Below are positions 7,425 through 16,186 of a DNA stretch of 40,167 bases, in pieces. Position numbers and translations under genes: made by a program. The stretch comes from Thermoleophilia bacterium. GTDB lineage: Bacteria > Actinomycetota > Thermoleophilia > Miltoncostaeales > Miltoncostaeaceae. The notes under the pieces were generated by a model, which was not told where the DNA came from, did not search any database, and saw only the letters and a program-made list of their open reading frames with translations. How positions within the stretch are numbered: position 1 is the first letter of the stretch; each line of letters opens with the position of its first letter. The DNA is taken from assembly GCA_025455865.1 (NCBI GenBank), contig JALOLS010000016.1:1-40167 (forward strand). The letters run 5' to 3'.

Positions 7425-10411
7425 CCCTCGGCGAGACGTGCCGGCCTCGCAGGACCCCCCGTTCGCTGCGGTGGGCGGCGGTCGCGGCGGGTGCGGCGGC
7501 CGGCTCCGCCGCGTTCCTCGCCGGCGGGGGCGGAACCGCCCTGGGCGCCCCCTGCGCACCCGGACTCACCGTCGCCGGCACCGCCGCGGGCGTCCAGGGG
7601 GCCCCGCTGGCGGTGACCGGTGACGACTGCCTGGTGCAGGGCGACGGCACGATCAAGATCACCAACCCGCGGCTCGGCAACGCGGGCAACGTGGCCGTGG
7701 CGGGGACCATGGTGCTCGCGGCCAACCGGTCCCAGCTCTTCTCCGAGACCCCGGTGCCCTTCGGCCTCCGCGTCGGGGCACAGACCGTCCTGGCGGGGCC
7801 GATCACGGTGAAGGACGTCCGCTTCTGCGACCTGGCGCCACCGAACAGCGGTCCGCCCGCGGGCCTGCCGTTCGCGCCCTTCTCCTTCCTGGAGGAGGAG
7901 GACGGCGGGCTGTCCCTGAGCGGCGTCCGCCTTCCCGCCGAGGTCAACTGCCGGCTGCTTCCCGGGGTGGAGTTCAACAGCCCGACGGTGTCGGCCGGCC
8001 TCAAGCTGCTCGGCCTGGACGTGGTGGGCGAGAACGGGCCCGTCAGCTTCCTGGTCGACAACGCCCGCGGCGGCCGGGTCGCCGGGGTGCTGCCCATCAC
8101 CCTGCCGCCGCCGATCAGCGCCCCGCAGGCGGTGGGAAACAGCAAGGCCCGCATCGGGGTGCTGCTGGAGTTCTCCGCGGACAACGGGCTGGCCCTGATC
8201 GGCCTGTCGGGCCGCTACCCGAAGGGCTTCACGATCCCCGGCACCGACATCGGCTTCAAGAGCCTGCGCTTCAGCATCGTCCCCGCCGAGAACCGCTTCG
8301 GCGGCGGCGCGAGCCTGACCCTGGGCGGGTTCCGGGCGCTCGGCGACGTCGAGATCAAGGACCAGCGGCTCTCGCGCCTGGGCGCCGTCATCGCGCTGCC
8401 CAGCCCGGGGATCGCCGTGTTCCCGCCGTCGCTCTTCGTGAACGCCGTCGGCGCGAGCTTCCAGGGCGGAGAGACCGTCAAGGGACCGGGAGGGGTCCGG
8501 ACCGAGATCCCCACCACGGTGACCGGCACGGTCGGGTTCGGCTTCACCGACCCCACGGGCCGGCTCGGCGTCGGCGGGCCGGTGAACGTGACGTTCGGCG
8601 ACGGCTTCCGCATGGACGGCTCCTACTGCCTCATCACCCCGGTCAAGCCGTGCACCGCGGCGCTGGGGCAGGCGAGGATCCTCGTGCGCCGCGACCCGTT
8701 CCGCTTCGAGGCCCAGAACACCGTCAACGTGCTCTCAGGCCTGCTGGTGGGGTCGGTGTTCGCCGGCGCCACGCTCCAGCCGTTCCACGTCACGCTGCTG
8801 GGCAACCTGACCGCGAAGGTCCCGAACAAGGTGCCCTTCGTGGGCGGCAGCACCCTCGGGAGCCTGAGCGCCGCGGTGTCGGACCGGGGCGCCGGCGCGG
8901 TCACGCGGATCTCGAACCCCTTCGGCGAGGACCCCACCGTCGGCTTCGCGGCCATCTGGTCGCCGTTCGACATCAAGGTGATCTCCAGCCTGAGCTCGGT
9001 CATCACCGTCTCGGCCACCCAGGCCGAGCGCGGGGTGCAGGCCCAGGCGGCGAGGGAGCACGCCACGCGGCTGCGGCTCAAGGGCGGGCTGGGCAACCTC
9101 ATGGTCGTGGTCACCGGGCGGCGCCGGGCACCGACCGGCGCAGCGTTGCGCAGCACCGGCGGCCGGCTGCAGGTCCACCGGGTCCCCGGCGCCAACGGCA
9201 GGTCCGTCGCCTTCATCGTGCGCAACGCGCCGGCCGGCGTGCTCTCGGCCACCGGCCCGGGCATCGCGAAGGTCGAGGCATCGCGCATCGGGCGCTACCC
9301 CTATCTCGACCCCTCCCCGGGCTACGGCACCCGGGAGCGCCCCCCGGTGACCGCGGGCACGCCGGTGCAGGTCTGCTGGGACGTCCGCCAGGCCGGACCC
9401 GGGCTCACGGTCGAGCTGCTGGAGGACCAGAACGGGCAGCTCGGAACGGGCCGGACCATCGCCGACGGACAGCCGGCCAAGGGGTGCTTCGCCGTGCCGA
9501 CCGCCGGGCTCGAGCCCGGGAGGCACTGGGTCTACGGCATCGTCAAGCGCCCGGACGGCGTGGCCCTGTCGGCCCGCTACTGGCCCATCGGCATCACGAT
9601 CACCGACCCGGCGGCGCTGCCCGTCCCCGGCAACGCGAAGGTGGCGCCGACCGCGGACGGCGCGCGGGTGAGCTTCGACCCCGTGGCCGGGGCCGGCGCC
9701 TACCTCATCCGGGCGGAGCCGACCGAGGAGGGCGCCGTCCCGCCGGTCGAGGTGCAGGTGCCCGACGGATCGGGCACGGAGGTGTCGTTGCGGGGGGCCC
9801 GCAGCTGGCGGGTCACCGTCCAGGCCGAGGATCCCGACGGGCGGCCCGGGAACCTCTCCGAGGCCGTCGAGGTGACCCCGTCGGCCGGCGTCGTGGTCTC
9901 CGGCACCCCCACCGGGCTGGCGGAGATCGGCCGGCTCTGGGCGTTCAAGCTGGAGACGGCGAACGTCGCCCGGCTCCGGCTGGTCTCCGGGCCCCCCGGG
10001 ACGCGCCTGGCCCAGGACGGGCTCGTGCGCTGGACCCCGGGCGCCGCGGCCAGCAAGGACGGGTTCGTGACCTTCTCGGTGGAGGGCTGCAGCACCGACA
10101 ACCGCTGCGTCACCCGTGAGTTCGAGGTCACCGCCTTCACCAGGGGGCGCGTGCCCCTCGGCCCCATCCGCGGCTTCGACGTCCTGGAGTCGGCGGCCCG
10201 GCCCGGCCAGCAGATCACCCTGCTGGTCCAGGGCGCCCGGGGCACGTCGCAGGTGCGGATCGACGGCCGGGTGGTGAAGAGCCGGATCGTCGACAGCGGC
10301 ACGGTGGTGGCGACCCTCCCGGCCCGGCTGGGCAAGGGGAGCCACGACGTCTCGCTGCGTCTCGGCGGGAACGCCGTCGAGCAGGCTCCCCAGGCGATCA
10401 CCGTCCTGTGA
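7421..10411 (+). CDS. Large exported protein, 996 residues, with C-terminal Ig/FN3-like domains
   Basis: ATG 7421 overlaps the previous stop and has GGAGG (7409-7413) 7 bases upstream. The N-terminus has an Arg-rich start, a hydrophobic stretch of about 25 residues and an AxA-type cleavage area near GTALGAP, so it is probably secreted. Residues from about 40 to 620 form a beta-rich region of unknown family with a few Cys pairs. The C-terminal third looks modular: a segment starting VTAGTPVQVCWDV, a fibronectin-III-like stretch (VSFDPVAGAGAYLIRAEP), a putative Ig domain resembling the dystroglycan/He_PIG type (LVSGPPGTRLAQDGLVRWTP) and a final IPT-like module. No catalytic motif or cell-wall anchor was seen. 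A strong hairpin ends the unit. It is likely controlled by the divergent LAL regulator, an inference from position. Confidence 0.8.
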   Translation: MTLGETCRPRRTPRSLRWAAVAAGAAAGSAAFLAGGGGTALGAPCAPGLTVAGTAAGVQGAPLAVTGDDCLVQGDGTIKITNPRLGNAGNVAVAGTMVLAANRSQLFSETPVPFGLRVGAQTVLAGPITVKDVRFCDLAPPNSGPPAGLPFAPFSFLEEEDGGLSLSGVRLPAEVNCRLLPGVEFNSPTVSAGLKLLGLDVVGENGPVSFLVDNARGGRVAGVLPITLPPPISAPQAVGNSKARIGVLLEFSADNGLALIGLSGRYPKGFTIPGTDIGFKSLRFSIVPAENRFGGGASLTLGGFRALGDVEIKDQRLSRLGAVIALPSPGIAVFPPSLFVNAVGASFQGGETVKGPGGVRTEIPTTVTGTVGFGFTDPTGRLGVGGPVNVTFGDGFRMDGSYCLITPVKPCTAALGQARILVRRDPFRFEAQNTVNVLSGLLVGSVFAGATLQPFHVTLLGNLTAKVPNKVPFVGGSTLGSLSAAVSDRGAGAVTRISNPFGEDPTVGFAAIWSPFDIKVISSLSSVITVSATQAERGVQAQAAREHATRLRLKGGLGNLMVVVTGRRRAPTGAALRSTGGRLQVHRVPGANGRSVAFIVRNAPAGVLSATGPGIAKVEASRIGRYPYLDPSPGYGTRERPPVTAGTPVQVCWDVRQAGPGLTVELLEDQNGQLGTGRTIADGQPAKGCFAVPTAGLEPGRHWVYGIVKRPDGVALSARYWPIGITITDPAALPVPGNAKVAPTADGARVSFDPVAGAGAYLIRAEPTEEGAVPPVEVQVPDGSGTEVSLRGARSWRVTVQAEDPDGRPGNLSEAVEVTPSAGVVVSGTPTGLAEIGRLWAFKLETANVARLRLVSGPPGTRLAQDGLVRWTPGAAASKDGFVTFSVEGCSTDNRCVTREFEVTAFTRGRVPLGPIRGFDVLESAARPGQQITLLVQGARGTSQVRIDGRVVKSRIVDSGTVVATLPARLGKGSHDVSLRLGGNAVEQAPQAITVL

Positions 10412-10416
10412 GCCCC

Positions 10417-10448
10417 GCGACCCCGGGCGCGATGGCGCCCGGGGTCGC
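10417..10448. terminator. Strong terminator-like hairpin
   Basis: A perfect 14-bp stem (GCGACCCCGGGCGC and its complement) with the 4-base loop GATG starts 6 bases after the stop of the exported-protein gene. It faces the converging universal stress gene, so it can serve both strands. No T-tract follows. Confidence 0.75.
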
Positions 10449-10507
10449 ATCCGCTCCGCCGGGCACCCTGGCGGCGACCGGGACGTGGACCGGCCCGCCG
10501 GGGCCCG

Positions 10508-10954
10508 TCACTCGCGGGGGCGCACCACGAGGACCGAGCACGGGGCGTGCTTGACCAGGTACCCGGTGAAGTCACCGCGCAGCGCCCGGTCCAGGCGGCC
10601 ACGGAGCGCCCCGGCGATGAGCAGGTCCACCCCCTCACGGCCCGCCCAGGCGCAGACCGCCGACGGCCCGGCCCGGCCACCGCCGGCGAGCAGCACCGCC
10701 TCGGCGCCCGGGGTCTCGGCCGCGAGCGCGGCCAGCCAGCGGCGGGTCTCCCCCTCGGGGTCGGCCTCCGCGCTCACCGGGACGAAGCCGGGGTCGATCA
10801 TCGGCATCCCGGGCTCGAACACGTGCACGACGCTGAGCCGGCCGGGCGCGACGGCCCGCAGGCGCCGCGCGTGGGCGAGCGCGATGCGCGACCCGGGGGA
10901 CTCCTCGACACAGCAGGCGATGTGGGCGAAGTCGCCCTCGACCGTCCCGTCCAC
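10508..10954 (-). CDS. Universal stress protein (UspA family), copy 1
   Basis: A 148-residue single-domain UspA protein: FAHIACCVEESPGSRIALAHA forms the first strand and helix, RLSVVHVFEPGMP the second strand, VDLLIAGALRGRLDRALRGD the nucleotide loop and KHAPCSVLVVRPRE the last strand. The classical ATP signature G-x2-G-x9-G-(S/T) is imperfect, with Asp where Ser/Thr is expected, so ATP binding is doubtful. GTG 10954 has a GGAGGGAG site about 5 bases upstream. The gene is divergent from the VapBC pair and convergent with the exported protein. A second copy lies at 37083-37508; both share the unusual HIACC start and the ARRLR helix, suggesting a lineage-specific paralogue pair. Confidence 0.9.
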   Translation of the reverse strand: MDGTVEGDFAHIACCVEESPGSRIALAHARRLRAVAPGRLSVVHVFEPGMPMIDPGFVPVSAEADPEGETRRWLAALAAETPGAEAVLLAGGGRAGPSAVCAWAGREGVDLLIAGALRGRLDRALRGDFTGYLVKHAPCSVLVVRPRE

Positions 10955-10999
10955 CCCACTCCCTCCAACTCGCGGCCGCCGTCAGTATGCCGCGCGCGG

Positions 11000-11027
11000 G
11001 ATGATGCGCTGATGCGTTAGCATCATC
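11000..11027. promoter_or_regulatory. 8-bp inverted repeat at the antitoxin promoter, candidate autoregulatory operator
   Basis: GATGATGC (11000-11007) and GCATCATC (11020-11027) flank 12 bases, and the right arm ends at the GTG start. A direct repeat TGATGCG is also present between them. Ribbon-helix-helix antitoxins normally repress their own promoter by binding such dyads, so this is the probable VapBC operator. Confidence 0.6.
11018..11023 (+). promoter_or_regulatory. -10 element TAGCAT for the antitoxin gene
   Basis: TAGCAT ends 7 bases before the GTG at 11031 and overlaps the right arm of the operator dyad. No Shine-Dalgarno sequence is present, consistent with a leaderless transcript starting at GTG 11031. 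Confidence 0.5.
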
Positions 11028-11030
11028 GTG

Positions 11031-11270
11031 GTGCGGACCACCCTGGACATCGACGACGACGTCCTCCTGGCGGTCAAGGAGCGGGCCCGGCGTGAGCGCC
11101 GGTCCGCCGGCCGGGTGATCTCCGACCTCGCACGCGAGGCGCTCACCGGCCGCGGCGCCGCGGCGGCGGACGCCGGGGGCGGCCGCCACGGCTTCCACCC
11201 GCTGCCGCACCGGGGGCCGGTCGTCTCGAACGAGGTCATCGACCGCCTGCTCGACGACGAGCCGGAGTGA
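11031..11270 (+). CDS. vapB: Ribbon-helix-helix antitoxin (VapB-like)
   Basis: About 79 residues. The N-terminus RTTLDIDDDVLLAVKERARR is a ribbon-helix-helix DNA-binding domain (one strand then two helices, the second in SAGRVISDLAREAL). The C-terminal part, with Gly-rich linker then GPVVSNEVIDRLLDDEPE, is the usual toxin-binding tail. A GTG also stands one codon earlier (11028); 11031 is preferred because it lies 7 bases after a TAGCAT hexamer. The stop overlaps the toxin start (GTGA, 11267-11270), giving coupled translation. It neutralises the PIN toxin and probably represses the operon through the dyad at 11000-11027. Confidence 0.85.
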   Translation: MRTTLDIDDDVLLAVKERARRERRSAGRVISDLAREALTGRGAAAADAGGGRHGFHPLPHRGPVVSNEVIDRLLDDEPE

Positions 11271-11698
11271 GGCGCGCGCTCCTCGATGTGAACGTCCTGG
11301 TCGCCCTGCTGGACCGGGACCACGCCGACCACGACCGTGCGATGGAGTGGATCGACCGCGAGATCGCCCATGGCTGGGCGTCGTGCCCGATCACCGAGAA
11401 CGGCCTCGTGCGGGTGATGAGCCAGCCGCGCTACCCGAGCCCGGTCAGCCCCGCCGCGGCGGTCGAGCTGCTCGCCCGTGCGACCGGGTCCGGGCACCAC
11501 GAGTTCTGGCCGTGCGACCTCAGCGTCCTCGACGCCGCGGTGGTCGACCGCCATCGGCTGCACGGCCCGCGCCAGGTCACCGACGCGTACCTGCTCGCGC
11601 TGGCGGTCGCGCGCGACGGGCGGCTGATCACGTTCGACCGGGCGATCCCGCAGAGCGCGGTGCCCGCCGCGCGGGCGGAGCACCTGACGCTCCTGTGA
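11267..11698 (+). CDS. vapC: PIN-domain ribonuclease toxin (VapC-like)
   Basis: A 143-residue PIN-domain protein with all four acidic residues expected for Mg-dependent RNA cleavage: Asp7 (LLDVNVLVALL), Glu44 (ITENGLVRV), Asp106 (VTDAYLLALA) and Asp124 (LITFDRAI). Length and motif order match VapC toxins, in the subgroup with the TENGLVRV motif. RNA target unknown. It begins by GTGA overlap with the antitoxin and ends at a strong hairpin whose stem includes the stop codon, so the pair forms a closed two-gene unit. All key residues are intact, so the toxin is probably functional. Confidence 0.9.
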   Translation: MRRALLDVNVLVALLDRDHADHDRAMEWIDREIAHGWASCPITENGLVRVMSQPRYPSPVSPAAAVELLARATGSGHHEFWPCDLSVLDAAVVDRHRLHGPRQVTDAYLLALAVARDGRLITFDRAIPQSAVPAARAEHLTLL

Positions 11699-11729
11699 TC
11701 CCACCCCGCCGGCCGGGCGGGGTGGGATC
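11697..11729. terminator. Strong bidirectional terminator-like hairpin
   Basis: A perfect 14-bp stem (GATCCCACCCCGCC and its complement) with a 5-base loop GGCCG begins inside the toxin stop codon and ends 9 bases before the converging PKD-protein stop. Confidence 0.75.
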
Positions 11730-11738
11730 CGGCGCGGC

Positions 11739-13112
11739 TCAGCGGGGGGGTGCGGAGGCCGGCCGCACCACGATGGTCCTGCGGGCCACCGCCGACCCCG
11801 CCCGGACCCGGAGGACGTAGCGGCCGGCCCGCGCCGGGGCGCGGAAGCGCAGGGTGACCGTGCCGGGGCGCGCGAGCCGGCGGGCGCGCGCGAGGACGCG
11901 TCCCACGCCTCCGGAGCGGCTGCGCCGGGCGATCGCCTGGTCCAGGCGGACCGGCGCGGGGGCGGCCAGTGGCACCCGGGCGGTCCCCATCCGGCCGGCG
12001 CGGTAGGCCGTGCGGGTCACGATCCGGCCCAGGCGCACGCGCTCGGGCCGCGCCGGCGCCGAGGGCGCCGATGCGGCGGCCGGGGTGACGGTCACCGTGA
12101 AGGGCACGGCCGCGGAGGGGTTGCCGGCGCGGTCGGCCACCGTGACGCTCCCGCGGAAGACCCCCGGGGCGGTGTAGGCGTGCGCCGGGGCCGGCCCGGT
12201 GCCCGTCGTGCCGTCCCCGAAGTCCCACCGCACGGCGGCCGGGTCGATCCCGGAGTCGTCGGGGCCGTTCCCGTCGTCGGCGCTCGGGGAGGCATCGAGC
12301 GCCACCACCGCCCCGGGCGCCGCCCGCACCGCGTCCGCCACGAGGCGCGCCGTCGGGGCCACGCGATCGAGGAAGATCGTCGCCTCGGCCTCGGCGGAGG
12401 GGTTGCCGAAGGCGAAGACGCCGGTGCTCGGCCGCGCGGCGTCGTTCACCCGCGCCCGCACCCGCCGTGGGCCGTCGGGCCCCTCGGCCAGCTGCAGATC
12501 GCGCCGGGCGGAGAACGGGAACGTGCAGGCCGCTCCCGGCGGGCAGATCGGCGAGTCGCCCTCGATCAGCGTCAGGTGGCCACCCGCCAGGCCGCCGGCC
12601 GGGCCACCGGTCGGCGAGGCGTCGGACGCCTGCACGTCCACGACGACCTCGCGCGCCCGGGTGTAGGCGGCGCCGCCGTTCAGGCTGATGCCGACGGTCG
12701 GCGGGGTCGCGTCGATGCGCGTGGTGATCTCGCCCGCGGTGGTGATGACCCCCACCGGCGGCCCGATGTCGTCGGCGGCGCTCACGACGATCAGGTACGC
12801 CTGACCGTCCTGCAGCGCGAGCGTGGTGCGGGTCTGGGTGACCGGGAGGATCTCGAAGGCGGCCGTGGCGAAGTCGGTCGTCCGGATGGCCTGCACGAGG
12901 TACCGGGGGTCGGCGGCCTGCGGGTCGAACTGCGCGGGCTGCCACGCCACCGTGACGGCGGTCCCCCGGTGGAACGCCGGGAGCGGCACCGGGACCGGCG
13001 CCGTGGTCTGGGCGTGCGCCGCGGCGACCGGGCCGAGCAGCGCGGCCGCGGCCAGCGCGGTCCGCGCCGGCCGGCGCCGCCGGGTGGTGCGGGGGGTGGG
13101 GGTCGGGGCCAT
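11739..13112 (-). CDS. Exported PKD-domain protein
   Basis: A 457-residue protein with an Arg-rich N-terminus, hydrophobic stretch and AHA-QTT cleavage area at about residue 34, so secreted. Residues 35-140 form a beta-rich unit (TVAWQPAQFDPQAADPRYLV); about 140-260 look like a Big/Ig-type module (DATPPTVGISLNGGAAYTR); about 265-355 are a PKD domain with the signature WDFGDGTTGTGPAPAHAYTAPG. The basic C-terminal 100 residues have alternating strands ending YVLRVRAGSAVARRTIVV. PKD domains mediate extracellular protein or sugar contacts. ATG 13112 has GAGGAGG 6 bases upstream. A TAGCGT -10 (13163-13168) and a 23-bp dyad (13187-13209) precede it; the same dyad stands before the small exported gene at 16630, so both are probably controlled by the LAL regulator between them. 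Confidence 0.85.
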   Translation of the reverse strand: MAPTPTPRTTRRRRPARTALAAAALLGPVAAAHAQTTAPVPVPLPAFHRGTAVTVAWQPAQFDPQAADPRYLVQAIRTTDFATAAFEILPVTQTRTTLALQDGQAYLIVVSAADDIGPPVGVITTAGEITTRIDATPPTVGISLNGGAAYTRAREVVVDVQASDASPTGGPAGGLAGGHLTLIEGDSPICPPGAACTFPFSARRDLQLAEGPDGPRRVRARVNDAARPSTGVFAFGNPSAEAEATIFLDRVAPTARLVADAVRAAPGAVVALDASPSADDGNGPDDSGIDPAAVRWDFGDGTTGTGPAPAHAYTAPGVFRGSVTVADRAGNPSAAVPFTVTVTPAAASAPSAPARPERVRLGRIVTRTAYRAGRMGTARVPLAAPAPVRLDQAIARRSRSGGVGRVLARARRLARPGTVTLRFRAPARAGRYVLRVRAGSAVARRTIVVRPASAPPR

Positions 13113-13186
13113 CGTCGCCTCCTCGAGGGGAACGGGGACGCCGGCTGCGCCCCGATGAGACGACGCTACGAGGGGGTCCCTCCCCT

Positions 13187-13209
13187 CTCATCATGAGACC
13201 TGATGATCT
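13187..13209. promoter_or_regulatory. Operator-like 23-bp dyad, copy 1
   Basis: The core ATCATGAGACCTGATGAT is an 8-bp inverted repeat with one mismatch and a 2-base centre. The same 23 bases recur exactly at 16691-16713. Copy 1 ends 18 bases before the TAGCGT -10 of the PKD-protein gene, so its centre falls near -42, the place where activators touch RNA polymerase. It lies between the LAL gene stop (13228) and the PKD gene start (13112). Confidence 0.75.
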
Positions 13210-13227
13210 CCGGCCGCGCGGGCCCGG

Positions 13228-16131
13228 TCAGCCCTCCCCCGCCAGGCCCCGCTCGGCCGCCACCCGGGCCGCCTCGGCCCGGTTCTGGACTCGCAGCTTC
13301 TGGAGGATGTGGGTCACGTGGGTCGCCGCGGTCGGCTCGGAGATGTAGAGCCGCTCGGAGATCTGCCGGTTGGTCAGCCCGGCCGCCACGAGCCGGAGGA
13401 CCTCGAGCTCGCGGCGCGTGAGCCCGGCCTGCCCGGACCCGGATCGCGCCCCCGAGACCCTGCGCCCGAGCGCCCGCATGAGCTGCTCGGCCCGCCGGAC
13501 CCAGGGCCCGGCGCCGATGCCGAGCGCGACCTCGCGGGCCGGCGCCACGATCTCGGCGAGGGCGCGGCGGTCCACCCCGGCGATCCCGAGCACCTCCCCC
13601 GCCCCGAGGCGCATCCGGACCCCCTCCCAGGCCCGCCCGGTGGCCTCCACCTCCCCCACCGCGGCCGCCACGTCGGCGAGGTCCGCGGGCTCGCCGGCCA
13701 CGGCGGCGGCGACCGCCCCAGCGTGGCGCGCACGCGGACCCGGGGCGTGCGCGGCCAGGAGCCCGGCCATCGCCGCCGCCCGGGCGGCGTCGCCGCGCAG
13801 CGCCGCCACCTCGACCGCCCCGCAGAGCAGCGCGCCCTGCATCCCGAGCACCGCCGGGGTCGCCTCGGCCACGCCCACCCACGGCTCGATCACCGCCCAC
13901 GCCGCGTCCACCTCGCCCTCGGCGCGCAGCGCCCGCATGAGGCCGAACCGGGCGTCGTCGTCCTGGTTTCCCGCCCCCGCCGCGGCGTGGCCGACCGCCG
14001 CCTGGAGCTCCGCCCGGGCCCGGCCGAGGTCGCCGAGCAGCAGTGCATGCTCGCCGCGCAGGATCGCCAGGGTGGCCCGCTCATGCACCGAGCCGCCGAT
14101 CTCCTCGGCCACCACCTCGGCGGCGTCGAGGAGCGCCGGGACCGGCGCGGGCTCGGCCGCCCGCAGGTGGATGCCCGCGCGCACGAACAGGAGCCACCCC
14201 TCGTCGGCGCGCAGCCCCGAGGCCCGCGCGAGGGCCAGCGAGCGGTCGGCCCGCGAACCGAGGTCGGCCAGGGCCAGCGGCCCGTCCCGGGCGCCCATGG
14301 ACGCCACGTTGGCCTGCGTGATGACCTCATAGCGCCGGTCCCCGAGCGCGCGGGCCACCCGGGAGGCCTCGTCCAGCCGTCCCGCGCCCTCGGCCGTGCG
14401 CCCGGCCTCCATCTCGGCGACCCCGATCACGTTCAGCATCCGCATCCGCTCCACGGCGCCCCGATCCGGGGGCACCGTCTCGAGCAGGGCCAGGGCCTCG
14501 TGGGCGACGGACGTCGCGGCGATCGCGCTGTCGGCGTTCAGGAGCAGCCGGGCGAGCAGCGACATGGCCGACGCGAGGGCGGCGGGCGGGGCGCCGGGCG
14601 GGGGCGCCCGGACGAGGGCGCGCAGGTCGTCGAGGGCCGCGGGCTCCCCCATCATGAACCGCACCCAGTCCGCCCGGGCCGCGGCCTCGGTCTGCCCGTC
14701 CGGGTCCCCGGCGGCCCGGAACCCCTCGCGCGCCGCGGTGAGCAGGTCGAGGGCCTCGGGGCGGCGGCCGACGTCGGCCAGGAGGTTCCCCCACTCCTGC
14801 AGCAGGGCGGCCGGCGGGGGCGCGCCGGCGGGCCCGGCCCACGCCTCGGCCGCCCGGCGGTAGTGGGCGTCGGCCTCGGCCAGCCCGCCCAGCCGCCGCG
14901 CGGCGCGGGCGGCGGCCAGCGAGAGCTCGTGCACCTGCGCGCGGTCGCCGGCCCCGATGGCGTGGGTCAGCCGCTCGTCCAGGGTCAGGTCCACGCCCTG
15001 CTCCGCCGCGATCCGGAGGACCCGGGCGTGGCGGCGACGGCGGTCGGCGGCGACCAGGCCCGCCTCCACGGCCTCGCGCACCAGCGCGTGGCGCACCCGC
15101 ATCCGCGCCGGGTCGCCGGGCACGTCCTCGACCAGGCCGGCGTCGCGCAGCCGCCCGAGGGCGGCGAACAGGTCGTCCTCGCCCAGCCCGGCGACGGCCT
15201 CCAGCAGGGCCACCGGGAACGGGTCGCCGAGCACGACGGCGTCCTCGATGAGGCGGCGCTCGCCGGCCGCCAGCCGGGCCAGGCGATTGCCGACCATGTC
15301 GCGCAGGCTCCAGGGCAGGGCACCCGGGGGTGCCGGGGCGAGGGCGGCGGTGCCGGGATCCAGCCGCCCGGACTCCAGGCCGTCCTTGACCAGCTCCTCG
15401 ACCGCGAACGGATTGCCGCCGGAGCGGCGGGCGACCTCGGCGACCGTCGGCCCGGGGACCGCGACGCCGAGGATCCCGGCGAGCATCGCGGCCGTGGCCC
15501 CCGGATCCAGCGGCCCCAGGACGACCTCCTCGCCGATCCGGCGGCGGGCGAGCTCGCGGCGGAGCACCGGGACCGCCCCGCCCTCCCCCTCCCCCTCCCC
15601 GGGACGGTAGGTGACGAGGATCGCCACCGGCGCGGCGCGGGCGGTCCGGGCCAGGTGCAGCACCAGCGCCCCGGTCGACTCATCGGCCCAGTGGAGGTCC
15701 TCGAGCACCAGGAGCAGGCCGCGCCGACCGCCCAGCGCGACCGCCCAGCGCGTGGCGGCCTCGAAGAGCCGGCCCCGGTCGGCATCGCCGTCTCCGGGCT
15801 CGGGCAGGAGCATCCGGGGGAACGCCGCGGCGCGGGTGTCCGCCGGCGCGGCGGCGCCGGGGCGGGCCTGCCGGTCGGCGCGCAGCGCGTCCTGCACCGG
15901 GCCGAAGGGCAGCCGGACGTCGTGCTCGCCGGCCTGGCCCTCCAGGACGAGCCGGCCGCCGGCCCGGGCCCGGGCGACCACCTCCTCGGCCAGCCGGCTC
16001 TTGCCGATGCCGGCCTCTCCGCACAGGCCGACGAGGGCCGCACCGGGTGAGAGCAGGCGGGCGAGCCGGTCGCGCTCCTGGTCGCGTCCGGCGATCTCCG
16101 GCGCCCGGAGGCGGGAGCGGGGCGCATCCAC
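13228..16131 (-). CDS. LAL-family transcriptional regulator, second of three
   Basis: A 967-residue LAL protein: Walker A GEAGIGKS (38-45), Walker B LLLVLEDLHWADE (about 139-151), a STAND-type NTPase region, a long Ala-rich TPR-like helical middle, and a LuxR helix-turn-helix at the C-terminus (from about residue 904, LTRRELEVLRLVAAGLTNRQ then EPTAATHVTHILQKLRV). ATP-binding residues look intact. GTG 16131 has no ribosome site but a TACACT hexamer ends exactly 6 bases upstream, the pattern of a leaderless transcript; co-transcription from the gene at 16630 (56 bases upstream) is also possible. It sits between two exported-protein genes whose promoters carry identical 23-bp dyads, which are the best candidates for its binding sites. 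Confidence 0.9.
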   Translation of the reverse strand: MDAPRSRLRAPEIAGRDQERDRLARLLSPGAALVGLCGEAGIGKSRLAEEVVARARAGGRLVLEGQAGEHDVRLPFGPVQDALRADRQARPGAAAPADTRAAAFPRMLLPEPGDGDADRGRLFEAATRWAVALGGRRGLLLVLEDLHWADESTGALVLHLARTARAAPVAILVTYRPGEGEGEGGAVPVLRRELARRRIGEEVVLGPLDPGATAAMLAGILGVAVPGPTVAEVARRSGGNPFAVEELVKDGLESGRLDPGTAALAPAPPGALPWSLRDMVGNRLARLAAGERRLIEDAVVLGDPFPVALLEAVAGLGEDDLFAALGRLRDAGLVEDVPGDPARMRVRHALVREAVEAGLVAADRRRRHARVLRIAAEQGVDLTLDERLTHAIGAGDRAQVHELSLAAARAARRLGGLAEADAHYRRAAEAWAGPAGAPPPAALLQEWGNLLADVGRRPEALDLLTAAREGFRAAGDPDGQTEAAARADWVRFMMGEPAALDDLRALVRAPPPGAPPAALASAMSLLARLLLNADSAIAATSVAHEALALLETVPPDRGAVERMRMLNVIGVAEMEAGRTAEGAGRLDEASRVARALGDRRYEVITQANVASMGARDGPLALADLGSRADRSLALARASGLRADEGWLLFVRAGIHLRAAEPAPVPALLDAAEVVAEEIGGSVHERATLAILRGEHALLLGDLGRARAELQAAVGHAAAGAGNQDDDARFGLMRALRAEGEVDAAWAVIEPWVGVAEATPAVLGMQGALLCGAVEVAALRGDAARAAAMAGLLAAHAPGPRARHAGAVAAAVAGEPADLADVAAAVGEVEATGRAWEGVRMRLGAGEVLGIAGVDRRALAEIVAPAREVALGIGAGPWVRRAEQLMRALGRRVSGARSGSGQAGLTRRELEVLRLVAAGLTNRQISERLYISEPTAATHVTHILQKLRVQNRAEAARVAAERGLAGEG

Positions 16132-16137
16132 ACGAGG

Positions 16138-16143
16138 AGTGTA
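16138..16143 (-). promoter_or_regulatory. -10 element TACACT for the second LAL gene
   Basis: TACACT on the minus strand, 6 bases, then the GTG start at 16131. No Shine-Dalgarno sequence lies between; predicted leaderless. Confidence 0.5.
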
Positions 16144-16186
16144 CGGAGCGCCGTCCTCCCGCCTCCGGGGCGGACCCAGGGGCCCG

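Noticed and set aside
11028-11698. Toxin-antitoxin pair as evidence for a mobile island
   Set aside because: No integrase, tRNA, or change in base composition around it; the pair looks chromosomal.
15584-15601. Pyrimidine-rich run of repeated CCCTCC units inside the second LAL gene
   Set aside because: It encodes Gly/Glu codons in the LAL frame; a coding microsatellite of no clear importance.
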